Of a stretch of 64,000 bases of DNA, positions 16,708 through 24,351 are shown piece after piece. The notes below the pieces were generated by a model that searched no databases, was not told the DNA's origin, and saw only the letters and a list, made by a program, of their open reading frames with translations. Position numbers and translations under genes: made by a program. Origin of the DNA: Akkermansia sp. (GTDB taxonomy: Bacteria > Verrucomicrobiota > Verrucomicrobiia > Verrucomicrobiales > Akkermansiaceae); contig JAFQDN010000050.1 in assembly GCA_017415995.1 (NCBI GenBank), positions 36,143-100,142 on the forward strand. The letters run 5' to 3'. How positions within the stretch are numbered: the first letter of the stretch is position 1; each line of letters starts with the position of its first letter.

Positions 16708-18312
16708 ATGATAGACATCCTGGTAGTAGTTGCTTATTTTTGCGCCATTTTCGGCATAGGTCTTTACGTAGGGCGCAAGCAAGAGAGTTTGGAGAGCTAT
16801 GCCTTGGGAAACCGCAATTTGCCTTGGTGGGCCATTTTGGCATCCATTCTGGCAGCGGAAATCAGCGCTGCCACCTTTTTGGGTGCTCCCGGTGAGGGCT
16901 TTGCATTGCGGAATTTTACATATGCTCAGCTGGCTATCGGTACAATACTGGGGCGCATTGTCGTAGGTAAGCTTTTCCTGAAGCCGTATTATCGGTACAA
17001 CGTTGTTTCCATATATGAATATCTGGAGAAGCGGTTCGGGTTGCGGACCCGACGCTGGGCCAGCGTCACCTTCCTTATCAGCCGAGTATTGGCCAGTGGC
17101 ACGCGCTTGTTTTTTGCCGGTATCTTGTTGGTGATAGCGTACATGATGATGACCGGGCAGGAGAGTGCCGGGCAATGGGAGACTGTGATTATATATATTG
17201 CAGCACTTACACTCATCACCATTGCGACAGCCGTTTATACTACTTTGGGGGGGCTGAAAGCCGTGGTCTGGACGGATGTGTTACAGGCCTCCATCTTGGC
17301 TGTTTCTCTCATCACAACAATCGCCGTCTTGCTGTTCAGCATCAAGGCCGGTGGAGATTGGGGAAATGCTTGGGATTCCATTTGCTACCACTTAGGCAAT
17401 AAAGATTATAACCCGTGCGGGATTGATAACCTGAAACCTTGGGCATTTTTTGATACCGGCGTGACCGGGCAGGGCTTGTGGGCCGATGTGAAAAACATAC
17501 TGAGCAGTGAATATACACTGTGGACTGCCGTGCTGGCTTCCACGTTCATCACCATGGCTACCCACGGTACGGACCAAGATATGGTGCAGCGTATGCTGGC
17601 AGCCCCGAACAGCAAAAAAGGTGCGCGCGCTGTCATTATGTCCGGGTTGATGGATATGCCCATCGTGCTTATTTTCATTTCCTGCGGTATGCTTTTGTTT
17701 GTTTATTTTGCACAAAACGGCATAGCTCCGCCTGAAAAACAGATTGAGATTTTCCCGTGGTTCATCATTCACTGCTTACCGGCGGGGGTGCGAGGGCTTT
17801 TGGTGGCTGCGCTTCTGGCAACAGCCATGGGCTCGCTCTCTACCGCCCTGAATGCCTTGGCCACCACGGCTACTAAGGATTGGTATGTGGATGTATTCCG
17901 TCCCGCCGCTACGCAGCAGGAGCAGCTGTGCGCCGTGCGTATCCTGACGGTCGGGTTTGCCGTTTTACTCATCTTGGTGGGTGCTGCAACGGCTTGGCTG
18001 ACGGTGATGGATCCCACCGTGCGTATTCTGCCGATTGCTCTGGGCATTTTCGGCTACACTTATGGTTCTCTTTTGGGGGTATTCTTGCTGGGAATGTTGA
18101 CCCGCGGGCGCGGTAATGATGTTGGCAACATGATTGCCATGCTGGCCGGATTCGTGACTGTTATTGCGCTTGAGATACTTGGGCGTTGTGATTTGATGCC
18201 CGCCATTGCATTCCCGTGGCGCGTGACAATCGGCACCCTCGCAACCTTTGCCGTGGGCTGTTGTTTCCGCACTCCCTCGGTATGCGTGGCTCCGGGGAAG
18301 GAGTGTGATTAA
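16708..18312 (+). CDS. Sodium:solute symporter (SSS family)
   Basis: 534 residues from ATG 16708, all membrane protein with about 13-14 hydrophobic helices. The N-terminal sequence (GLYVGRKQESLESYALGNR, then WAILASILAAEISAATFLG) is typical for the SSS family, which imports sugars, amino acids, pantothenate or similar using the Na+ gradient. The substrate cannot be told from sequence. The start was chosen because the sequence just before it is the pyrG terminator. It ends before a bidirectional terminator at 18332-18371. Confidence 0.9.
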   Translation: MIDILVVVAYFCAIFGIGLYVGRKQESLESYALGNRNLPWWAILASILAAEISAATFLGAPGEGFALRNFTYAQLAIGTILGRIVVGKLFLKPYYRYNVVSIYEYLEKRFGLRTRRWASVTFLISRVLASGTRLFFAGILLVIAYMMMTGQESAGQWETVIIYIAALTLITIATAVYTTLGGLKAVVWTDVLQASILAVSLITTIAVLLFSIKAGGDWGNAWDSICYHLGNKDYNPCGIDNLKPWAFFDTGVTGQGLWADVKNILSSEYTLWTAVLASTFITMATHGTDQDMVQRMLAAPNSKKGARAVIMSGLMDMPIVLIFISCGMLLFVYFAQNGIAPPEKQIEIFPWFIIHCLPAGVRGLLVAALLATAMGSLSTALNALATTATKDWYVDVFRPAATQQEQLCAVRILTVGFAVLLILVGAATAWLTVMDPTVRILPIALGIFGYTYGSLLGVFLLGMLTRGRGNDVGNMIAMLAGFVTVIALEILGRCDLMPAIAFPWRVTIGTLATFAVGCCFRTPSVCVAPGKECD

Positions 18313-18331
18313 GCTTGCTGACTTTCTGCAC

Positions 18332-18371
18332 AAAAAGAGGGGAATGCCGCTAGCGGTATCCCCCTCTTTTT
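18332..18371. terminator. Bidirectional terminator between convergent genes
   Basis: Hairpin AAAAAGAGGGG-AT-GCCGC / GCGGTAT-CCCCTCTTTTT with an A-tract on one side and a T-tract on the other. It can serve both the symporter (plus) and the TerB-like gene (minus). Confidence 0.85.
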
Positions 18372-18392
18372 GTTGTAAGCCGTAGTTTGCTG

Positions 18393-18770
18393 TTACAGCA
18401 GCTCTGCCAGCTTGGCCGGGAAGCTCTTGGCTTTCTCCTTGATGGTGGCCAGGAGTTTGCGCTCCAAAGCATCCACCTGTCCATCGCCTTTAACCTTGTT
18501 GTAAAGCCACTCGGCTTCCTCCGGATCTATTTCTCCCGGGGTTGCTTCGTCCTCAAGAAGGAAGCTGCAGATAACCTTTACGAACAAATCCTCCCATTCA
18601 GGAGCATTGTCCTTGCCGGATACGGCATCACTCAGTTCAAACATGAACTCAGCTTCCTCTTTTTCAATGACGCCATCGGCGTACAGCAGGGCGTCCAATT
18701 GCTTTACTTCCTCGGCGTCAATAACGCCATCGGCCAACAGGGATTTTTTCAGTTCTGATAATGTGCTCAT
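18393..18770 (-). CDS. TerB-like protein
   Basis: 125 residues from ATG 18770, all helical and acidic. It contains two similar halves, SLLADGVIDAEEVKQLDAL and ALLYADGVIEKEEAEFM, then EIDPEEAEWLYNKVKGDGQV. This acidic DG-x-I-D/E pattern is that of the TerB/TerB-like family, which has been tied to metal or stress sensing; tellurite resistance itself should not be assumed. An inverted repeat GGGGTAA (18784-18790) / TTACCCC (18805-18811) lies just upstream and could be regulatory. It stands alone, apart from module 1 and module 2. Confidence 0.65.
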   Translation of the reverse strand: MSTLSELKKSLLADGVIDAEEVKQLDALLYADGVIEKEEAEFMFELSDAVSGKDNAPEWEDLFVKVICSFLLEDEATPGEIDPEEAEWLYNKVKGDGQVDALERKLLATIKEKAKSFPAKLAELL

Positions 18771-18859
18771 AGTGTCGCAGTATGGGGTAACGGGTTGCGT
18801 TTCCTTACCCCACCAGCATAGCACAAGTTAGCTTGTTGTCAAGGATTTTGTTGAATGAT

Positions 18860-19285
18860 TCAGCTCTTTTTGAGTTGTTTTATTACCCACGTAACAACGC
18901 CGAAGAATTCCGCCTCATCAGATTTGCAGAGTTCGATGGGGCGGTAAGCCGGATTTTCCGGCAGAAGTAGCACACTGCCGTCTCTGATTTCCAAACGCTT
19001 AACCGTAAACTCTCCGTTGACCGCAGCAATGATAATGTTGCCGTCTGCCGGAGAAAGCGCGCGGTCCACCACCAGAATATCACCGTCTTCAATGCCAGCG
19101 CCGAGCATGCTTTCACCGCGCGCTCTCACGTAGTAGGTAGCCGCAGGATGGCGTATGCAAAGCGAATTGAGATCCAGCGACCCCTGAATATCTCCGAGCG
19201 CCGGGGATGGAAAACCCGCTGCTACGCTTTCCGAAAAGAACGGCAATGCGCCCTCCTGCCGGGCAGAGCTTGATTCCTCAGTCAT
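18860..19285 (-). CDS. umuD: UmuD-like S24 self-cleaving protease
   Basis: 141 residues. It has AAGFPSP, the Ala-Gly self-cleavage site of UmuD, and the Ser/Lys dyad of S24 peptidases: RARGESM (Ser) and NGEFTVKR (Lys). Without a DNA-binding domain it is UmuD-like and not LexA-like. UmuD is activated by RecA-stimulated cleavage and serves translesion synthesis. No umuC gene is next to it. Its ATG overlaps the stop of the upstream CDF transporter by 8 bases (ATGACTGA), so it is translated in coupling with that gene, an unusual pairing. Confidence 0.85.
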   Translation of the reverse strand: MTEESSSARQEGALPFFSESVAAGFPSPALGDIQGSLDLNSLCIRHPAATYYVRARGESMLGAGIEDGDILVVDRALSPADGNIIIAAVNGEFTVKRLEIRDGSVLLLPENPAYRPIELCKSDEAEFFGVVTWVIKQLKKS

Positions 19286-20672
19286 ATGAAACGATAATTT
19301 TAGCAACATCCGGCAGCTGGGTGCGGAGTCGTTTATTGATGGCAGTGAGGCGTTCGTGGCTATCCTGCACATTCAGTGAGTTTTCCTGCGGAATACTGAC
19401 CACGCAGAGGCGACGGTTGCCCTGAGTGTACAGTTTGATGCCTGTGGGCAGGGGGGCGCCCATGGAAATCATGTTTTGGCGCACCTGTGATTCCCAGTTG
19501 TGAGGGATGGGCTTGGTAAAGACCGGCAATTCGCGAACATCCGGTTCCACATGTACGATGACGGCCGCTGCATTGAGTTTGCGCTGCACTTCTTTGCGGA
19601 ATGCCTGAATGGCTACATGCCAGCCACCCAAGACGGCGTTGCCCGGTAATTCCAAATCCGTGAAGATGATGAATCCTTGCTCGGAGGGCATGAGTACAAG
19701 CCCGTGTACGCCGAACCTGTGCGTGAGGGCAATGCGCCGTATAATCAGCTCAGGGGTGTCTTCCATGCGGGCTGAGGGCTGCATGTGCACGATGGTTTCT
19801 GCCTCCGGCAGAGCGGTGGCGATGAGCTCTTCAATGGCATCCGCAATTTCATGTGCTGTGTCAACGTGTAGCTCCCGAGGCACGGCTACTTCTACTTCGG
19901 CATATACTTTCATGCCCACTTCGCGCACTCTCAGGCGGGTAAGCGGGTAGGCTGGCATGCGCTCTGCCATGAGTGTTCGAATGGTGCCGGCTGCTTGGCC
20001 GTCCACTTTGTCCATGAGGTTGTTGACGGATTTCTTACCCAGCTCGTAGCAAATGTGTAATATGAGCATGACTACCCCCAGCGAGGCGAGGACGTCCGCT
20101 CGCAACAAAATCCAGTGGAGGGTGCTGCCTTCTTCCGTGAATCCTACGCATGCAGCACCGGTGATGCCTAACAGAACCGCTGCGCTGCTCCAAATATCGG
20201 ATGCAAAGTGTGCAGCATCGGCTTCCAGTGCGGCGCTTTTTGTTTCCTTGGCTACACGCTTAAGCATGGCAGAGCGGTTGAGATCCACCACAAGTGAGAC
20301 AATGATGACAAAAAATGCCCAGAATGAGGTTTGCACGTGCAGTGCTTCCGGGGAGTCGCTCATCAGGCGTTCTACTGCTTCCTTCACCACCCATCCCGCG
20401 GTAGCCAGCAGTAGGAGGGTTTCCACCAACGCCATCAGGTTTTCCACTTTGCCGTGCCCGTATGGGTGCTCGGCATCTGCCGGACGTGCTGCTATTTTTA
20501 CGGCAAACAGGGACCCCAAGGCTGCCAGCAAGTCTAACGCGCTGTGCAGTGCCTCCGATAGAATACCCAGTGAGCCGGTAAGAATGCCTACCACGAACTT
20601 CATGCCCGTTAGTAAGGCACTCCAAAGTACGGAGGATGCCGCTGCTATCGTCTTTTTGGTTTCGGTATTCAT
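19278..20672 (-). CDS. Cation diffusion facilitator with extended C-terminus
   Basis: 464 residues from ATG 20672. The membrane domain (about 1-215) has the CDF pattern, including LSEALHSALDLLAAL and HPYGHGKVENLMAL for the metal site, and AADAAHFASDIWSS for the second helical pair. CDF proteins export Zn, Fe, Mn or other divalent metals against protons. A cytoplasmic dimerisation domain follows (HEIADAIEELIATALPEAETIVHMQ). The usual length is about 300; here a further 150 residues contain a second similar segment (AFRKEVQRKLNAAAVIVHVEP), so the regulatory domain appears repeated. The promoter is TTGACT (20709-20714) with TACCAT or CTACCA about 17-18 nt on. Confidence 0.88.
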   Translation of the reverse strand: MNTETKKTIAAASSVLWSALLTGMKFVVGILTGSLGILSEALHSALDLLAALGSLFAVKIAARPADAEHPYGHGKVENLMALVETLLLLATAGWVVKEAVERLMSDSPEALHVQTSFWAFFVIIVSLVVDLNRSAMLKRVAKETKSAALEADAAHFASDIWSSAAVLLGITGAACVGFTEEGSTLHWILLRADVLASLGVVMLILHICYELGKKSVNNLMDKVDGQAAGTIRTLMAERMPAYPLTRLRVREVGMKVYAEVEVAVPRELHVDTAHEIADAIEELIATALPEAETIVHMQPSARMEDTPELIIRRIALTHRFGVHGLVLMPSEQGFIIFTDLELPGNAVLGGWHVAIQAFRKEVQRKLNAAAVIVHVEPDVRELPVFTKPIPHNWESQVRQNMISMGAPLPTGIKLYTQGNRRLCVVSIPQENSLNVQDSHERLTAINKRLRTQLPDVAKIIVSYD

Positions 20673-20714
20673 GGAAGAATGCTCATGGTAGCACGGGCTA
20701 CGTCCATTAGTCAA

Positions 20715-20748
20715 GACAAACCGCCATTTGCCGTATGACAAATGGCGG
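20715..20748 (-). terminator. Rho-independent terminator after the Ca2+ ATPase gene
   Basis: 10-bp perfect stem CCGCCATTTG (20721-20730) / CAAATGGCGG (20739-20748), followed on the minus strand by TTTGTCTTG. It would end the module 2 transcript if the ATPase is its last cistron. Confidence 0.7.
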
Positions 20749-20774
20749 TTCAGAGAATAACTCATGTTGTGTTA

Positions 20775-23672
20775 TCAGGCTTTCGCCTTCAGCCGCCCGA
20801 TGAATCGGACAATCTCGCCCACCACAAGTACGGGGCAGGTGACTGCTGCCAGGAGGAGCCAGTCCTGAATGCTCAGGGATTCCGTGCGGAAGATGGTGCC
20901 ACCGAACTCAACTGCCAGAATCTGTCCGAAGAGGATGATTCCCATGATGAGCAGGAAAGACATGTTGGAGAAAAGCCCCTTAACAAAACTGTGGTTGGTG
21001 CCGTACACTCGGGCATTGAACAGGTTCCAGAACTGCAACATCACAAAGCCTGTGAAGAGCATGGTGACATCGTGCCGTTGCGGGTCGCCACCTCCTTCCG
21101 GGGTGATATGGATGACATAGGTGACCAGTGCGATAATAAAGGCAAGTCCGAGTCCCAATATCCATTTCCACATGTCCGGTGTAATGATGAATGCCAGTTT
21201 GTTGCGCGGGCTTTGCTCCATTACATCATCGCTGGGGGGCTCTGTGGCCAGTGCCAAGGCTGCAAATGTATCCATAATGAGGTTTACCCAGAGCATCTGG
21301 GTAACGGTGAGGGGTAAATCCACACCAATAAAGGGCCCCATTGCTGCAATACCGCAGGCCGCTACGTTTACTGTAAGCTGGAAGACAATGAACTTCTGGA
21401 TATTACGGTAAAGGGAACGCCCCCATTTAATGGCGCGGGTAATGCTGGCAAAGGAGTCATCCAACAGGATGATGTCGGAGGCTTCCTTGGCAACGGATGT
21501 GCCGGTGATACCCATGGAAAGACCCACATCTGCGTGGTTGAGGGCAGGGGCGTCATTCGTACCGTCGCCGGTAACGGCAACTACTTGGTTTTGTTTTTGC
21601 AAGGCATTGACGAGGCGCAGCTTGTCCATCGGTTTTGCGCGGGACAGCACGCGGAGGTCATTGACTTGAGCCTCCAGCTGCTCCTCGGTAAGAGCACCGA
21701 ACTCCTCACCTGTCAGCACAGCGTTGGCCGGAATATCCCCTTCCGGTAACAGACCGATTTCACGCCCGATTTGGCAGGCTGTTTCCTTGTTGTCGCCGGT
21801 TACAATCTTAATGCCTACGCCGGCTTTAAGGCATGTAGCGACTGCTGCCGGAACATCGGAACGTACCGGATCCTGAATGACAAAGCAACCCATCCATACC
21901 ATATCCGTGCAGGCTGCTTTGATATCGTCTGCACTTTCCGCATGGCCTTCGCGATAGGCAAGCCCCAGAACGCGCATGGCTTTACGTTGTGCGGTGGTAA
22001 TGGTGTTGAGTACCTCTTGGCGCTTGGCTTCATTGAGTTCCTCGCCGTAAGCCGAGGAGCATTTGCCGAGAACGATTTCCGGGGCACCCTTAACGTAGAT
22101 AATCTCCTTGCCTTCCAAAGCGTGGGATTTTACGCAGGTTGCCATGAACTTGTTCATGGTGGAGAACGGAAGCTGTCCTACCGTAGCTGTTCCGGAGCGC
22201 AGTTGTTCATAGTTGCTGCCTGCATCGCGTATGAACATCAGCATGGCACCCTCCGTTACGTTGCCCAATACCTCGCCTTTCTCATCCAAATCTGCTGTGG
22301 AGTTTACGGAAACGGCTTCCGCCAGCAGCGGGTAGATGGGGGCATCTGCTCCCTTTTCATTAACTTCCGGGAAGTGGCACTCACGTACCGTCATGCGGTT
22401 GGTGGTGAGGGTGCCTGTCTTATCGGAGCACACGACTGTTGCAGCGCCAATGGTTTCGCAAGCATCCATTTGGCGTACCAAGTTGTTTTGTTTTGCCATC
22501 TTGCGCATGCTGTAGGCCAAAGAAAGCGTGACGCTCATGGGCAAGCCCTCCGGTACGGCTACTACAATGAGGGTAATGGCAATCATGAAGTAGGTGAGCA
22601 TGTGGTCCGCTGCTGTTCCGCTCATCCATGTGTTCGGGTCGTTCATTGCTATGAGCCCGGCGGAACCCAGTCCCACCACGGTGAGCCCGAATACTAACAA
22701 TCCGCCGATGATGCACATCAACCACGGGGTAAAGCCTTCTTTTTCCACAAGTCCCGGGGTGGGTAGCTCTATCTTCATGTAGCCGAGCAAATCTTGGAAA
22801 ATGGGGTACCACACGCGCAGTAGTGCGATGGCCATAGAGACGATGACGCCGGCAAAGAAGCCCCATTGTGCTCCGCTCAGGTCAAAGTTGCCACGGATGG
22901 AGTCATGCACGATGAGGGAGGCAAAAAGGAAGAACGCTATGCTGGAACCCAGTACGTTGATACCCTTGGAGAGTCCGTCCAGCTGCTGGTTGAGGGGGGA
23001 TTTTTCCTCGGATTCCTCGGATGCTGCCTCAGCCACTTTACCGATTTCCGTGGCATCGCCCACCTTGGTGATGCAGATGATGCCGTGTCCCTCCGACACG
23101 AGCGTGCTGCGCAGAACTACGTTGCGTGGGTAGGCTCCGGCCAATTTTTCTTCAACCTCTTCATTGGTCTTGAGTACCGGCTCGGATTCACCGGTGAGGG
23201 AGGCTTGGTTGATGCGCAGGGAAACGGATTCCAGCACAACGCCGTCCGCCGGTACTTCTTCACCGGTGCCGAGGGTAACGATGTCGCCCACAACAAGCTC
23301 GTTTTTGGGAACTTGGCAGTGTTTGCCATCACGTACCACGCGCACGGGTTCCGAGTCACTCACTTGGTTGAGAATGTCAAACTCCTTGTTAGCTTTGTAC
23401 TCGTTAATGAAGCCGACCAATGTAGCCAACAACACGGCCATGATGATGCCGATGCTCTCCAATGGGCTGTGATCCGCTATGATAACGGGGATGAATGAGA
23501 TGACTGCTGCTACAATCAGGATGACGATGAGCGGGTCCGTGAACTTTTCCAGTAATTGCACCCACCACGGATCCCGGCTGGGGGGCGTAAGTTGGTTACT
23601 GCCATGCAGTTTCCTGCTTTCTTCAACCTCCGCACTGCTGAGGCCTTTGTGTGGATCTGTGTATTTTGACAT
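20775..23672 (-). CDS. P-type Ca2+-transporting ATPase (PMCA-like)
   Basis: 965 residues. It has the phosphorylation motif CSDKTGTLTTNRMTV, the actuator motif SLTGESEPV, the hinge GDGTNDAPALNHADVG and the membrane motif VAVPEGLPMSVTLSLAYSM with LWVNLIMDTFAALALATEPP. These last two resemble plasma-membrane-type (P2B) Ca2+ ATPases, so Ca2+ efflux is the likely role. About ten membrane spans are present. It begins 33 bases after the last membrane gene of module 2, on the same strand and without a visible terminator between, so it may be co-transcribed with the SrfB/SrfC-like genes. Confidence 0.92.
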   Translation of the reverse strand: MSKYTDPHKGLSSAEVEESRKLHGSNQLTPPSRDPWWVQLLEKFTDPLIVILIVAAVISFIPVIIADHSPLESIGIIMAVLLATLVGFINEYKANKEFDILNQVSDSEPVRVVRDGKHCQVPKNELVVGDIVTLGTGEEVPADGVVLESVSLRINQASLTGESEPVLKTNEEVEEKLAGAYPRNVVLRSTLVSEGHGIICITKVGDATEIGKVAEAASEESEEKSPLNQQLDGLSKGINVLGSSIAFFLFASLIVHDSIRGNFDLSGAQWGFFAGVIVSMAIALLRVWYPIFQDLLGYMKIELPTPGLVEKEGFTPWLMCIIGGLLVFGLTVVGLGSAGLIAMNDPNTWMSGTAADHMLTYFMIAITLIVVAVPEGLPMSVTLSLAYSMRKMAKQNNLVRQMDACETIGAATVVCSDKTGTLTTNRMTVRECHFPEVNEKGADAPIYPLLAEAVSVNSTADLDEKGEVLGNVTEGAMLMFIRDAGSNYEQLRSGTATVGQLPFSTMNKFMATCVKSHALEGKEIIYVKGAPEIVLGKCSSAYGEELNEAKRQEVLNTITTAQRKAMRVLGLAYREGHAESADDIKAACTDMVWMGCFVIQDPVRSDVPAAVATCLKAGVGIKIVTGDNKETACQIGREIGLLPEGDIPANAVLTGEEFGALTEEQLEAQVNDLRVLSRAKPMDKLRLVNALQKQNQVVAVTGDGTNDAPALNHADVGLSMGITGTSVAKEASDIILLDDSFASITRAIKWGRSLYRNIQKFIVFQLTVNVAACGIAAMGPFIGVDLPLTVTQMLWVNLIMDTFAALALATEPPSDDVMEQSPRNKLAFIITPDMWKWILGLGLAFIIALVTYVIHITPEGGGDPQRHDVTMLFTGFVMLQFWNLFNARVYGTNHSFVKGLFSNMSFLLIMGIILFGQILAVEFGGTIFRTESLSIQDWLLLAAVTCPVLVVGEIVRFIGRLKAKA

Positions 23673-23705
23673 AAGTTTTTCTGTTGTGTTGAAGATATTG
23701 CGCTG

Positions 23706-24341
23706 TTATGCTCCGATGAACTCTGAGATTTCTGCCCGAAAACAGATATAGCTCACAGTGGCAGTAATAATCGCCACTGCAGATATGAGTGCAAGCACCT
23801 TGAGCGTGGCTCCTATGCCCCTCTCTACATATTCTGACGGAAAAAAGTGCCTTGCGTTCAAATTTTGAAGAGAATGTCCTCGTTTATCGTTTTTGGGGAG
23901 TAGCCCCCATATGATTGCTAAGTGAGTGTTTCCCTCGTACCGGTACAGTCTGTACAGTTCCGGGGCTGCAGAAGGCTCCGGGAGGTACAAGCCGGTGAAA
24001 ATTTGTTTAAGCAAGCTGTTTGGTGGCTCGTTTTGAGCTTCGGTACGGAGTCCTTCCAGCTTTTGTATCAAACAATGCAGCTCTTTGCGGGGAATGCGGT
24101 TTTCGGGGCTGATGGCAACGCTTTCTGCCAAGTAATCTTTTCCCTCTAGCTCCAATTCGGCATGCACTTTATCAGCGGTGGCATCGTAGCACATCTCTGC
24201 CATGAAGGGGTGCATTTTGCGCTTGATTTCCTGCTGAAACATTGGCTCCCAGTAAGACGACCCGACCACATACGTGCGAACCCGCACATATGTGGTCATG
24301 TCGAAACTCAGTCTTGAGGCTGTCTGTCGGGGAATTGCCAT
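23706..24341 (-). CDS. Membrane-anchored paralogue of the 24352-26730 N-domain
   Basis: 211 residues from ATG 24341. Residues 15-175 match the N-terminal domain of the much larger protein encoded just upstream: YVRVRTYVVGSSYWEPMF against YRRVRTYIGGPDFWHPSF, and LPEPSAAPELYR against LPEPTAAPELYR. A C-terminal hydrophobic helix (VLALISAVAIITATVSYICF) is followed by only a few residues. It is thus the shared cytoplasmic domain plus an anchor, without the repeat modules. The family is not recognised. It starts 10 bases after the larger gene. Confidence 0.7.
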   Translation of the reverse strand: MAIPRQTASRLSFDMTTYVRVRTYVVGSSYWEPMFQQEIKRKMHPFMAEMCYDATADKVHAELELEGKDYLAESVAISPENRIPRKELHCLIQKLEGLRTEAQNEPPNSLLKQIFTGLYLPEPSAAPELYRLYRYEGNTHLAIIWGLLPKNDKRGHSLQNLNARHFFPSEYVERGIGATLKVLALISAVAIITATVSYICFRAEISEFIGA

Positions 24342-24351
24342 TGACGCTTTA

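Noticed and set aside
18393..18770. TerB-like gene as evidence of a tellurite resistance (ter) operon
   Set aside because: No terC, terD or terZ gene is nearby; TerB-like domains occur in many other settings.
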